DNA of 13,696 nt from JBAZCI01 sp041671025 (GCA_041671025.1 JBAZCI010000033.1:1-13696); one strand, 5' to 3'; shown: positions 5,927-12,861, counted from the first letter of the stretch. Notes: generated from the sequence alone by a model not told the origin. Numbers and translations are program-made.

Positions 5927-6589
5927 TTAGTTAATCGTTTCTTTATTTTTTTCCACGATCTTAAATACATCTACATGATCCGCGATGACGAAATCAGGTG
6001 CCAGCACTTGAAGTTGCGCTAAAGGGTAAAATTTTTCATGTTCTATCGGATGGTAGAGCGCTACGCGGCTATGCATTTTTTTAGCTGCATCAATATCGTT
6101 TGAAGCATCTCCGACAACGAGTATGTGTGCAGGGTCGATTCCCACTTTTTCCGCAATCGTACGAAAAATCACCGGTTTGGGATGCGGACATTCATCATAA
6201 CCGAGTATGATATCGAAATATTGCTGTAAATCAAAACGATTCAATGCGATGTCAATTTCTACATGTTTACCAAGCGTGCCAAGACATAACGTATAGTCCA
6301 TCTCCTTCAATTTCTGCAATGTTTCAATCACATGATGATGCAGATCGGCTTTTCGAAAACCATCCTTTACGCCTTCGCTATAAAATGCGGCAAAAGCATC
6401 TGCGTCCTCTATGCCAAAATTTTTTGCTGCCACAGGATCAATGATATTGAAACATCTAGTGATAATGTCTTCATCTGATGCCTGTATATCAAACTTCGCA
6501 AGCGCATTTCGGTAGGCTTCCAAATGCCAGGGAAGCGTATCCACTAACGTGCCGTCAAAGTCGTAGATAATTGCCTGAGGTGGGTTCAT
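5927..6589 (-). CDS. HAD-superfamily phosphatase (phosphoglycolate phosphatase/PpaX-like)
   Basis: Product of 220 residues with all HAD motifs in order. Motif I is IIYDFDGTLVDT, with nucleophile Asp10 and acid/base Asp12. Motif II is probably Thr105 in CLGTLGKH. Motif III is Lys138 in PHPKPVIF. Motif IV is VVGDASNDIDAAKKM, with Asp161 and Asp165 binding Mg2+. The helical cap between residues about 17 and 85 is the small type-1 cap of the phosphoglycolate phosphatase/beta-phosphoglucomutase group. These enzymes dephosphorylate small phosphometabolites or hydrolyse pyrophosphate; the substrate cannot be told from sequence. It lies 28 bases after the 151-aa gene and nine before the small membrane gene, and shares their transcript. 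No SD is seen before the ATG. Confidence 0.9.
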   Translation of the reverse strand: MNPPQAIIYDFDGTLVDTLPWHLEAYRNALAKFDIQASDEDIITRCFNIIDPVAAKNFGIEDADAFAAFYSEGVKDGFRKADLHHHVIETLQKLKEMDYTLCLGTLGKHVEIDIALNRFDLQQYFDIILGYDECPHPKPVIFRTIAEKVGIDPAHILVVGDASNDIDAAKKMHSRVALYHPIEHEKFYPLAQLQVLAPDFVIADHVDVFKIVEKNKETIN

Positions 6590-6617
6590 TGGAAAAAGAT
6601 TTGAGATGAAAAACTTA

Positions 6618-7073
6618 CTATTGAGCTCTGTTCATGTACTCACGAATCGCATCAGAAAGTGTCATTTTATCTGCATCAGTTGTTCCGCACACCACTACGA
6701 GCACCTTGTCTTTTCCCGATGCTTCTCGTTCGATAATCTTATTCATTGTTCCTTGGTATTTTTCTTCAAGTTGATCGGCGGCTTTAAATTGTCGGTCGCC
6801 GATATTTGCCGGACCCTCACCGTGACCAAAAATGATTTTGTCAAAAAAATCATATGCTGATTTTCCATTCAGCTCATCCCTTGGTTCAAAAAGCTGTGTC
6901 GCCCACATTTCGAGTTCGCCCTTTGTCGGCTGGTTTGGTGCGATAAACAGTTTTCCGTGGGTATCCAAATCAATGAGCGCCTGTCGTGCATGGGCAATTT
7001 CTTCGGGGTCGGTGTACGTGGGGTCCTCTTCAATAGGTGATGTAAATGTAATGCGGGGTTTTTCTTGATTCAT
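6618..7073 (-). CDS. unknown 151-residue soluble protein, first gene of the minus-strand cluster
   Basis: Not recognised as a named family. The first 30 residues are acidic and proline-containing (FTSPIEEDPTYTDPEEI). The middle carries a striking conserved-looking segment, FFDKIIFGHGEGPANIGDRQF (residues about 76-96). Near the C terminus a buried strand followed by a polar turn, KVLVVVCGTTDADKM (123-137), resembles a Rossmann-type strand-loop. GHGEGPAN plus a late hydrophobic strand is faintly like the histidine-phosphatase fold, but the catalytic RHG is absent, so this is not claimed. No membrane segment or signal peptide is present. The likely promoter places the transcription start at or next to the ATG, so the mRNA would be leaderless. 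It is followed by the HAD, two-helix and HD genes on the same strand. Confidence 0.8.
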   Translation of the reverse strand: MNQEKPRITFTSPIEEDPTYTDPEEIAHARQALIDLDTHGKLFIAPNQPTKGELEMWATQLFEPRDELNGKSAYDFFDKIIFGHGEGPANIGDRQFKAADQLEEKYQGTMNKIIEREASGKDKVLVVVCGTTDADKMTLSDAIREYMNRAQ

Positions 7074-7079
7074 GACTTT

Positions 7080-7108
7080 ATTGTACTGTGTCTAGGCAGT
7101 TAATACAA
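7080..7108 (-). promoter_or_regulatory. promoter of the minus-strand cluster, apparently leaderless
   Basis: On the minus strand TTGTAT (7108 to 7103), a 17-nt spacer and TACAAT (7085 to 7080, five of six). Only six bases separate the -10 box from the ATG at 7073, so transcription should begin at or within a base or two of the start codon. It lies directly after the terminator of the preceding gene. Confidence 0.5.
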
Positions 7109-7109
7109 A

Positions 7110-7138
7110 AAAAGACCAGATTATACGCCTGGTCTTTT
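7110..7138. terminator. bidirectional intrinsic terminator
   Basis: Perfect ten-base inverted repeat AAAAGACCAG (7110-7119) and CTGGTCTTTT (7129-7138) with a nine-base loop. On the minus strand the stem ends in seven T residues, giving a clean end for the zinc-ribbon gene. On the plus strand only four T residues lie in the stem. Confidence 0.85.
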
Positions 7139-7165
7139 GTCGGATTCTTTAGGATAGTATTGGCA

Positions 7166-7495
7166 TCAGTTGATAATATCACCCATACTCTGGCCTGCAT
7201 ACGAATTCGTTACAGAACCATATAAGAGCCCGCAATTCTTGCATTTAATACCAATGGGTTCGTAGATGGTACCATTTTCTTCCGGCGCTTCTGCAAGCTT
7301 AACAACTTCTAGGCGCCTTGATTTGCATCCACAGCATTTTTCCCCAAATAGGATTAATGTGCGAGTTGCTTTGCCCGAAATTTTTGTACTTTCGGGAAGC
7401 AAGAACCATATCACCCTCATCTGACGGAGTGTGTAAAAGCCATATATGAGCCCCCCGACCACACAGGCTACTATCACAGTTGAGCCTAAATCCAT
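7166..7495 (-). CDS. small membrane-anchored zinc-ribbon protein
   Basis: Product of 109 residues. An N-terminal hydrophobic helix (about 5-22, STVIVACVVGGLIYGFYT) is followed by a cytoplasmic-like domain with two cysteine knuckles, Cys54-x-x-Cys57 in EKCCGCKSRR and Cys85-x-x-Cys88 in IKCKNCGLLYG. The 27-residue gap and the CxNCGLLY form are typical of structural zinc ribbons. Zinc binding is expected; the partner is unknown. It has its own promoter (7544-7572) and terminator (7110-7138), so it is a single-gene unit divergent from polA. Only a weak AGGA lies upstream of the ATG. Confidence 0.8.
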   Translation of the reverse strand: MDLGSTVIVACVVGGLIYGFYTLRQMRVIWFLLPESTKISGKATRTLILFGEKCCGCKSRRLEVVKLAEAPEENGTIYEPIGIKCKNCGLLYGSVTNSYAGQSMGDIIN

Positions 7496-7543
7496 GAGTT
7501 TACTTTCCTTTTTTTGTAAGATCCATTTTTTTTATTTCGAATA

Positions 7544-7572
7544 ATCCTAGTATTTCTTACTCAAATTGTCAA
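7544..7572 (-). promoter_or_regulatory. promoter of the zinc-ribbon gene
   Basis: On the minus strand a perfect TTGACA (7572 to 7567), 17-nt spacer, TAGGAT (7549 to 7544, four of six). The leader is about 40 nt and contains an eight-codon reading frame (7526 to 7500) that starts MDL like the gene itself. Confidence 0.55.
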
Positions 7573-7602
7573 GCTATATGCTTTCCGTTGTGGTTGCGTG
7601 CG

Positions 7603-7611
7603 TGTTACAAT
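7603..7611 (+). promoter_or_regulatory. extended -10 promoter of polA
   Basis: TGT followed by TACAAT (7606-7611), an extended -10 element with a five-of-six hexamer. No good -35 box lies 16-18 bases upstream. The -10 box ends nine bases before the polA ATG, so the mRNA leader would be only zero to three bases. Confidence 0.5.
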
Positions 7612-7620
7612 ATCCCTACT

Positions 7621-10443
7621 ATGCCCGCCAAGAAAAAAACACTTCTGATATTGGACGCAAATGCGTTGTTGCACCGAAGTTTCCATGCGCTCCCGCCGTT
7701 ACAGATGAAAGACGGCACGCTGGTGAATGCCGTGTACGGGTTTATCACGACCTTGCTTAAGGCGCTGAAGGAATTCAAGCCCGCTTATATTGCTGTGGCG
7801 TTTGACCGTAAAACACCGACGTTCCGGCATGATGAATACAAAGAGTATAAGGCAAAGCGGGTGAAAGCACCCCAGGAGTTTTATGATCAAATTCCGCTTA
7901 CGCATGACGTGCTTGAGGCTTTTCGCATCCCTGTTTTTGAGAAAGATAAATTTGAAGCTGATGACATCATCGGCACCATTGCAAAAAAAGCATCCGGCGA
8001 CGCGCATGTCATCATCGCGACGGGTGACCTGGATGCACTTCAGCTTATCGATGACGATATTAAGGTGTATACGCTTCGCAAGGGCATGGGCGATACGGTG
8101 ATATATGACGCGGCAGCAGTGAAAGAGCGTTACGGGCTGGAGCCCAAACAGATGATTGATTATAAGGCGCTTGCCGGCGACCAGTCTGACAACATCCCGG
8201 GCGTACGCGGCATCGGTGAAAAAACAGCGACTGACCTGCTGAAAACATTCGGCAATATCGAAACACTGTACGCGGAGCTCGAAAAAGATACGCCGAAAGC
8301 TCAGGCAATCAAGCCGGGCGTAAAGCAGAAATTAATTGATCACCATAAAGAAGCCGTCATGAGCAAGCACCTAGCGACTATTGTACTGGATGCACCGGTA
8401 GACTTTTCGCTTGCCGGTGTTGAAGCAAAGCCGTATGACCGGGATAAGGTATTCACGTTGTTCCAAAAATTTGAATTCAAGAGTCTGCTTGCCCGACTTC
8501 CGACTCAACAAACTGATATTTTTGGCGGAGGTGAACAGCGGGATGCGAAAGAAAAAGAAGCGGAAAAGGGGGCGGAACCGGAAATTGTCTATGAGAAAAT
8601 CACGGCAAAAAAGAAAACGCCAGAATTTGAAATTCCTACGGGAGGAGACGAAACATACGAGCTGGTGAATACGGTCAAGGATTTTGATTTATTTTATAAA
8701 AAATTGAAAGATCAGCAAGAATTTGTTTTTGATACGGAGACTACGAGTTTAGAGCCGATTGATGCGAAACTGCTCGGAATCAGTTTCAGCTGGAAAGCCG
8801 GTGAGGCATATTATGTCGGGGTACCCATACTTGAGGAAAAGGCAGTGCTCGACAAATTAAAATCAGTGCTAGAAGACCCGGATGTAAAAAAAATCGGACA
8901 TAATATGAAATATGACATCGCCGTACTTCGGCAGGTCGGAATACATGTGAATCCGGTATCGTTTGATACGATGATTGCGTCATATCTGCTCAATCCGGGC
9001 ACGCGTCAGCATAACCTTGATTCGCTTGCGTTTCAGGAATTCGGGTACCAAATGGTGCCGATTACCGCGCTGATCGGCGTAGGGAAGAAGCAAATTTCTA
9101 TGGATGCCGTGCCGCAGGACAAGTTGTCGTGGTATTCGTGTGAAGACGCTGATTACACATTCAGGTTGTATGAGCGATTGTCAAAAGAGTTGCGTAAAGA
9201 AAATCAAGTTGGGCTATTCGATTCGATTGAGTTGCCACTCGTGAATGTACTCACTGACATGGAGTTAGCCGGCATCAAAATTGATTCCCCGTTTCTCAAC
9301 AAGCTTGGTGTAAAGTTGCTGGCTCGCTTGGCTGAATTGACCGCAGAAATCTATACGCATGCCGGAAAAGAATTCAACATTAATTCACCCGTTCAGCTGA
9401 AAGAAATATTATTTGAAGACTTGCAGGTTGGTGTGGATATGAAAATCAAGCGGACAAAGACCGGATTATCGACTGCCGCCTCTGAGCTCGAGAAACTTAT
9501 TGGCGAACACCCGATAATTGAGCCGCTCATGGAATATCGTGAACTTTCTAAATTGCAATCAACGTACGTTGAGGCTCTCCCACGTCTGGTAAACAAAAAA
9601 ACAGGCCGTGTTCATACCAGTTATAACCAAACGGTTGCGGCAACGGGACGCTTGTCGTCGTCGGATCCGAATCTGCAAAATATTCCGATTCGCAGCGATC
9701 TTGGAGCAGAAATTCGCAAGGCGTTTATCGCCGAACGGGGCATGCGCCTGATCTCCGCCGACTACTCGCAGATTGAACTGCGTGTTGTAGCTAGTCTCGC
9801 AAACGATGAAAAAATGATCGGGTCGTTTCGTAAAGGCGAAGACATCCACAAACGTACCGCAGCCGATGTGTATGAAATTCCTTTAGAAGATGTGACTAAA
9901 GAACAGCGATACGCGGCCAAGGAAGTCAATTTCGGCGTATTGTACGGCATGGGTGCGATGGGGCTGGCCGCACGAAAAGGCATCACCCGTCAGCACGCAA
10001 AGGAATTTATCGAAAAGTATTTTACCGTTCATCATTGGATCAAGGAATATATCGAAACGACGAAAGCGCTCGCGCATAAGCTGGGCTATGTAGAAACGCT
10101 GCTCGGCCGCAAACGGTATCTGCCTGAAATTAATTCATCTATGCCGCAGGTACGTAGTCAGGCGGAGCGCATGGCGGTCAATATGCCCGTGCAGGGCACT
10201 GCCGCCGATATTATGAAGATGGCTATGATAACGGTGCATAACAAATTACATTCGGTCAGTCCGAAAAGCCGGCTTCTTCTCCAGGTACACGATGAACTCG
10301 TGCTGGAAGTGCCGGAAAGCGATGTCAAAAAAGTTGCCAAGTTTGTACGTGACACGATGAACACCGTGTACAAGCTCAAAGTGCCAATTGAGACTGAAGT
10401 AAGCGTCGGGATGAATTGGGGAGACATGGAAGAGGTCGTGTAG
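7621..10443 (+). CDS. polA: DNA polymerase I
   Basis: Product of 940 residues with all three classical domains. Residues 1-295 are the 5' nuclease (LILDANALLHRS, KFEADDIIGTI, IIATGDLDALQL, and the helix-hairpin GDQSDNIPGVRGIGEKTA). A charged linker covers 300-335. Residues about 345-520 are a 3'-5' proofreading exonuclease with its acidic residues intact: Asp371 and Glu373 (FDTET), Asn428 and Asp432 (HNMKYD), Tyr505 and Asp509. Residues 540-940 are the polymerase: motif A with Asp714 (SADYSQIEL), motif B with Arg763, Lys767, Phe771 and Tyr775 (RYAAKEVNFGVLYG), motif C with His890-Asp891-Glu892. It fills gaps, removes RNA primers and proofreads. The ATG at 7621 gives a normal N terminus; the longer TTG start at 7588 would run upstream of the promoter. 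No SD is present. Confidence 0.97.
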   Translation: MPAKKKTLLILDANALLHRSFHALPPLQMKDGTLVNAVYGFITTLLKALKEFKPAYIAVAFDRKTPTFRHDEYKEYKAKRVKAPQEFYDQIPLTHDVLEAFRIPVFEKDKFEADDIIGTIAKKASGDAHVIIATGDLDALQLIDDDIKVYTLRKGMGDTVIYDAAAVKERYGLEPKQMIDYKALAGDQSDNIPGVRGIGEKTATDLLKTFGNIETLYAELEKDTPKAQAIKPGVKQKLIDHHKEAVMSKHLATIVLDAPVDFSLAGVEAKPYDRDKVFTLFQKFEFKSLLARLPTQQTDIFGGGEQRDAKEKEAEKGAEPEIVYEKITAKKKTPEFEIPTGGDETYELVNTVKDFDLFYKKLKDQQEFVFDTETTSLEPIDAKLLGISFSWKAGEAYYVGVPILEEKAVLDKLKSVLEDPDVKKIGHNMKYDIAVLRQVGIHVNPVSFDTMIASYLLNPGTRQHNLDSLAFQEFGYQMVPITALIGVGKKQISMDAVPQDKLSWYSCEDADYTFRLYERLSKELRKENQVGLFDSIELPLVNVLTDMELAGIKIDSPFLNKLGVKLLARLAELTAEIYTHAGKEFNINSPVQLKEILFEDLQVGVDMKIKRTKTGLSTAASELEKLIGEHPIIEPLMEYRELSKLQSTYVEALPRLVNKKTGRVHTSYNQTVAATGRLSSSDPNLQNIPIRSDLGAEIRKAFIAERGMRLISADYSQIELRVVASLANDEKMIGSFRKGEDIHKRTAADVYEIPLEDVTKEQRYAAKEVNFGVLYGMGAMGLAARKGITRQHAKEFIEKYFTVHHWIKEYIETTKALAHKLGYVETLLGRKRYLPEINSSMPQVRSQAERMAVNMPVQGTAADIMKMAMITVHNKLHSVSPKSRLLLQVHDELVLEVPESDVKKVAKFVRDTMNTVYKLKVPIETEVSVGMNWGDMEEVV

Positions 10444-10453
10444 GGAATCTCCG

Positions 10454-10640
10454 CACCCTGGAAAGGGTGTTCTCCGGCTATTATTAATACCATGCGCACC
10501 CACGGCGGGGTGCGCTGGAAGAGTAAAAATATTTTCCTCATTCCGAATTTATTTCGGAATCTCGAGATCCTGCGATCCCGATATTCATCGGGACTAAAGG
10601 TTCAGGATGAGGAGAAGGAGGGGCACCCTTTCTAGGGTGC
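10454..10640. repeat. cluster of five REP-like hairpins after polA
   Basis: This fills most of the roughly 300-base gap between polA and the next gene. Hairpin 1: CACCCT/AGGGTG (10454-10459, 10464-10469). Hairpin 2: GCGCACCC/GGGTGCGC (10494-10501, 10508-10515). Hairpin 3: ATTCCGAA/TTCGGAAT (10540-10547, 10553-10560). Hairpin 4: TCCCGAT/ATCGGGA (10576-10582, 10587-10593). Hairpin 5: GCACCCT/AGGGTGC (10623-10629, 10634-10640). Hairpins 3 and 4 are enclosed by TCCTCAT (10535-10541) with ATGAGGA (10607-10613), and ATCCTG (10567-10572) can pair with CAGGAT (10603-10608), again giving a three-way junction. Hairpins 1, 2 and 5 share a GCACCC core. The TCATTCCGAA…TTCGGAAT…CAGGATGA arrangement resembles dispersed palindromic repeats of other bacteria. 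No T-run supports a strong terminator. Confidence 0.75.
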
Positions 10641-10690
10641 GGCCCTTTTAAAAAAACGATAAGAAAATTCTTTTCTCCATCTTTCAAATT

Positions 10691-10699
10691 TGGTATACT
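10691..10699 (+). promoter_or_regulatory. extended -10 promoter of the 10751-11008 gene
   Basis: TGG followed by TATACT (10694-10699, five of six) forms an extended -10 element; the -35 region is only T-rich. Transcription would start near 10706, giving a leader of about 45 nt with an AAGGAG Shine-Dalgarno sequence. Confidence 0.5.
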
Positions 10700-10750
10700 A
10701 TATTCGAAAATAATCTAAAACATCGTTTTTTCTCAATTAAGGAGTGGTAG

Positions 10751-11008
10751 ATGAAAAGTTTTGAAAATGCTTTTTTGATTGTCGTGGGTGTACTAGGAAT
10801 AGTATGTTTCATAGCATTTCCTGAAATTTGTGTGCCCATTTTATTGGTATGTTTATTAACGTTTGGTTTCGGGTTATGTGGGATAAGCGTTATCTGGCGT
10901 ATTCAACATGGATTCTGGGTATATCCTCAGGAATTTCTATGGGTGGTAGCACAAGATAAAGCCACCTTACAACGAGTAAAACAGAGAAAAAAAGCACGAA
11001 AAATTTGA
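10751..11008 (+). CDS. small two-helix membrane protein of unknown function
   Basis: Product of 85 residues. Two transmembrane helices are evident, about 7-23 (AFLIVVGVLGIVCFIAF) and 27-49 (CVPILLVCLLTFGFGLCGISVIW), joined by a very short turn. A cytoplasmic tail follows that becomes strongly basic (QRVKQRKKARKI). The start is fixed by AAGGAG at 10739-10744, six bases before the ATG. It has its own promoter and a perfect terminator immediately after the stop, so it is expressed alone. No family is recognised. The three cysteines lie inside or next to the membrane and form no metal motif. Confidence 0.8.
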   Translation: MKSFENAFLIVVGVLGIVCFIAFPEICVPILLVCLLTFGFGLCGISVIWRIQHGFWVYPQEFLWVVAQDKATLQRVKQRKKARKI

Positions 11009-11031
11009 AGACAGCAAAGGCTGTCTTTTTT
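11009..11031 (+). terminator. intrinsic terminator of the small membrane-protein gene
   Basis: AGACAGC (11009-11015) pairs with GCTGTCT (11020-11026) around the loop AAAG, followed by T residues to 11031. It starts right behind the stop codon. Confidence 0.9.
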
Positions 11032-11033
11032 AT

Positions 11034-11065
11034 AAAAAAAGCGCCCCGTTTAAAAAACGTGACGC
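11034..11065 (-). terminator. intrinsic terminator of the 11075-11437 gene
   Basis: GCGCCCCGTTT (11041-11051) and AAACGTGACGC (11055-11065) form an eleven-position stem with one mismatch and one G-U, loop of three. On the minus strand it is followed by seven T residues (11040 to 11034). It stands back to back with the terminator of the convergent gene. Confidence 0.8.
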
Positions 11066-11074
11066 GTGGGCCGG

Positions 11075-11437
11075 TTAGGCATGGAGGAAATCGGACAACT
11101 GAACATTTGTTGTTCCGGTTGGTGTGGTAACCACACCATTTTGTCGAAGGAACGTCAGGGACATGTCGACCGTTTGAGCATCGCCTGCCAAATCTGCTTT
11201 CCCTAGGCATTCGGTAAGCTCCTTGAGTGTAGGGGGGCGCTTGAGTAATTGTTCAAGCAGCCATACACTCGTAGCGATTCGCACCGATTCAAGACCAATG
11301 TTGGTCTCGGGTGCAAATATGAATCCAATGCGTTGGGCTGCATCGTCGAAGGAAAGCGGCTCCTCGGGAATTTCTGTAAGATTTTCCCCAAGAATTCTTT
11401 TGACAGCATTATTGACGCCAACTCTAATCGCGGCCAA
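11075..11437 (-). CDS. small unknown protein, possibly with a winged-helix C-terminal half
   Basis: Product of 120 residues, not recognised. The start is a TTG at 11437, supported by a perfect GGAGGT five bases upstream and a promoter at 11496-11524. The N-terminal half contains a basic helix (MAAIRVGVNNAVKRILG), an acidic-proline turn (TEIPEEPLSFDDA) and an apolar segment. The C-terminal half reads as helix (VRIATSVWLLEQLLKR), helix (TLKELTECLG), helix (DAQTVDMSLTFLRQNG) and a hairpin-like end (VVTTPTGTTNVQL). This order is that of a winged helix-turn-helix, so a DNA-binding role is possible, but no close family is identified. No membrane segment is present. It is divergent from holA and convergent with the small membrane gene. 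Confidence 0.75.
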   Translation of the reverse strand: MAAIRVGVNNAVKRILGENLTEIPEEPLSFDDAAQRIGFIFAPETNIGLESVRIATSVWLLEQLLKRPPTLKELTECLGKADLAGDAQTVDMSLTFLRQNGVVTTPTGTTNVQLSDFLHA

Positions 11438-11495
11438 TGTACACCTCCGTGTTGTGTATTTGTGAGCAGTTGTGAATATTATTTTTCGTTAACGT

Positions 11496-11524
11496 AGTAT
11501 GCATGCTATGATGTAATTTGTCAA
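11496..11524 (-). promoter_or_regulatory. promoter of the 11075-11437 gene
   Basis: On the minus strand a perfect TTGACA (11524 to 11519), 17-nt spacer and CATACT (11501 to 11496, four of six). It overlaps the holA promoter on the other strand, so only one RNA polymerase could sit there at a time. Confidence 0.55.
11504..11512 (+). promoter_or_regulatory. extended -10 promoter of holA
   Basis: TGC followed by TATGAT (11507-11512, five of six). No good -35 box is seen. The leader to the holA ATG would be about 22 nt without a Shine-Dalgarno sequence. It lies within the spacer and -35 region of the divergent promoter. Confidence 0.45.
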
Positions 11525-11540
11525 TGGTATTTCGAACTAT

Positions 11541-12554
11541 ATGATTATGTTTCTTTACGGACCTGATACGTATCGGTCCAGACAGCGGCTTCACCAGCTC
11601 AAGGAAGCGTTTGTCAAAAAATACGATCCGACGGGAACGAATACGTCTACATTGGACGGTTCCAAGGTTGGCATAGAGGATATCCGACGGGCAATCGGGA
11701 CGGTCGGCTTTTTGTCATCAAAGCGCATGGTTGTTATCGAAGATTTGATCGGCAAAAACAAAAAACTTACTCTCCAACAGGAAGTTGTCGAGTATATTCA
11801 ACCGTTAAGCGAACGTGATGATACCGTGATTATTTTTTGGGAGGGGGATGTCGGAGGCAGCGCAGTGAAAAAAAAGCCGGCAAAAAAGAAACCAACTGTC
11901 TCTCGGGCGAAGCCGCTATTCACCTTTTTACAGAGCGGCGAGCATGTCGAAGACTTTCCCGTACTCAAGGGTGCGGAACTTGTCCTGTGGATGCGCAAGG
12001 AAGCAAAGAGCGCCGGTGTTGCCATGAACGCGGATGCGGCGGAAGAGCTTATCGCGTCATCAAACGGCGATTTGTGGTTCATGTCCCAGGAAATCCGAAA
12101 ACTTGCCGCGTATGCATCCGGTCGTACGGTTACGTTGGATGATATTCGGGCAATGGTGCGCCCAGCGCACGATAACAATATTTTTCACCTGACCGATGCA
12201 TTAGCCGAACGACAGTTATCTGATGCAATGCGTTTGATCGGTGAACAGCTCGAAAGCGGTGCGCATGAACTGTATATCCTCACGATGCTCGTTCGTCATT
12301 TCCGTCTCCTGATGCAGATACGCGAGATGATTGAGAACGAACCCAATCCCGCTACAGTTTCGACACGGCTTAAACTTCATCCGTTTATCGCCCAGCGCAT
12401 GATAAGCCAGGCAAAAAGATTCACGGTTACCGAACTGGTCGGGATTTATGGTGAACTTATTGAGTTGGATGTGCAATTTAAAACATCTTGGGCTGATCCC
12501 AAGGTGCTTCTCAATCTATTCGCCGTTCGTACCTGCGGGGGCCAGGCAACCTAA
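11541..12554 (+). CDS. holA: DNA polymerase III delta subunit (clamp loader)
   Basis: Product of 337 residues, the usual length of HolA. The delta subunit opens the beta sliding clamp as part of the clamp loader. The N terminus MIMFLYGPDTYRSRQRL is the classic opening of the family. It is followed by the clamp-contacting region (GFLSSKRMVVIEDL, DDTVIIFW), the second domain (ELVLWMRKEAKSAGVAMNADAAEELIASSNGDLWFMSQEIRKLAAYASG) and the helical collar domain (NNIFHLTDALAERQLSDAMRLI, LYILTMLVRHFRLLMQIREM). Residues about 107-124 are a lysine-rich insertion (VKKKPAKKKPTVSRAK). The stop TAA (12552-12554) overlaps the rpsT stop on the other strand. A convergent holA-rpsT pair is also found in Bacillus subtilis. 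No SD precedes the ATG. Confidence 0.93.
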   Translation: MIMFLYGPDTYRSRQRLHQLKEAFVKKYDPTGTNTSTLDGSKVGIEDIRRAIGTVGFLSSKRMVVIEDLIGKNKKLTLQQEVVEYIQPLSERDDTVIIFWEGDVGGSAVKKKPAKKKPTVSRAKPLFTFLQSGEHVEDFPVLKGAELVLWMRKEAKSAGVAMNADAAEELIASSNGDLWFMSQEIRKLAAYASGRTVTLDDIRAMVRPAHDNNIFHLTDALAERQLSDAMRLIGEQLESGAHELYILTMLVRHFRLLMQIREMIENEPNPATVSTRLKLHPFIAQRMISQAKRFTVTELVGIYGELIELDVQFKTSWADPKVLLNLFAVRTCGGQAT

Positions 12555-12817
12555 GCCGATAACTTATTCAGCGCTATTGTCAGCCGGGATTTGAGACGGG
12601 ACGCGGTATTCTTTTTCAGGATCCCTTTACGGGCGGCCCGGTCAAGTGCTTTTACCGTTTCGTTGATGGATGCGGCAGACTTCTCTTTGTTCTTTTGGAC
12701 GAGGAGAATTCGCGAATTTTTTAACAGGCGATTGATATTTCGCTTGATTTCAAGGTTATGGACAGTGCGGCGTTTGGTCTGACGGAGATGCTTGTACGAT
12801 GCTTGCTTATTTGGCAT
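12551..12817 (-). CDS. rpsT: 30S ribosomal protein S20
   Basis: Product of 88 residues, typical for S20. It is a strongly basic, helical protein that binds 16S rRNA early in assembly of the small subunit. The start MPNKQASYKHLRQTKRRTVHN and the interior NRLLKNSR, SINETVKALDRAARKGILKKNTASRLKSRL are diagnostic: family members show the same AxKxGxIHKNxAARxKSRL pattern near the C terminus. A promoter can be read on the minus strand at 12862-12890, giving a leader of about 38 nt, but no Shine-Dalgarno sequence precedes the ATG. Its stop TAG overlaps the holA TAA by two bases. No intrinsic terminator is possible between the two genes, so each would have to end inside the other. Confidence 0.96.
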   Translation of the reverse strand: MPNKQASYKHLRQTKRRTVHNLEIKRNINRLLKNSRILLVQKNKEKSAASINETVKALDRAARKGILKKNTASRLKSRLTIALNKLSA

Positions 12818-12861
12818 AGATGCGGTTAACGGGTGATGTAGTGCTTAAAATATGTGAGAAA

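Noticed and set aside
7588..7620. Longer polA start at TTG 7588
   Set aside because: The extra residues do not belong to the family N terminus and would include the promoter -10 box.
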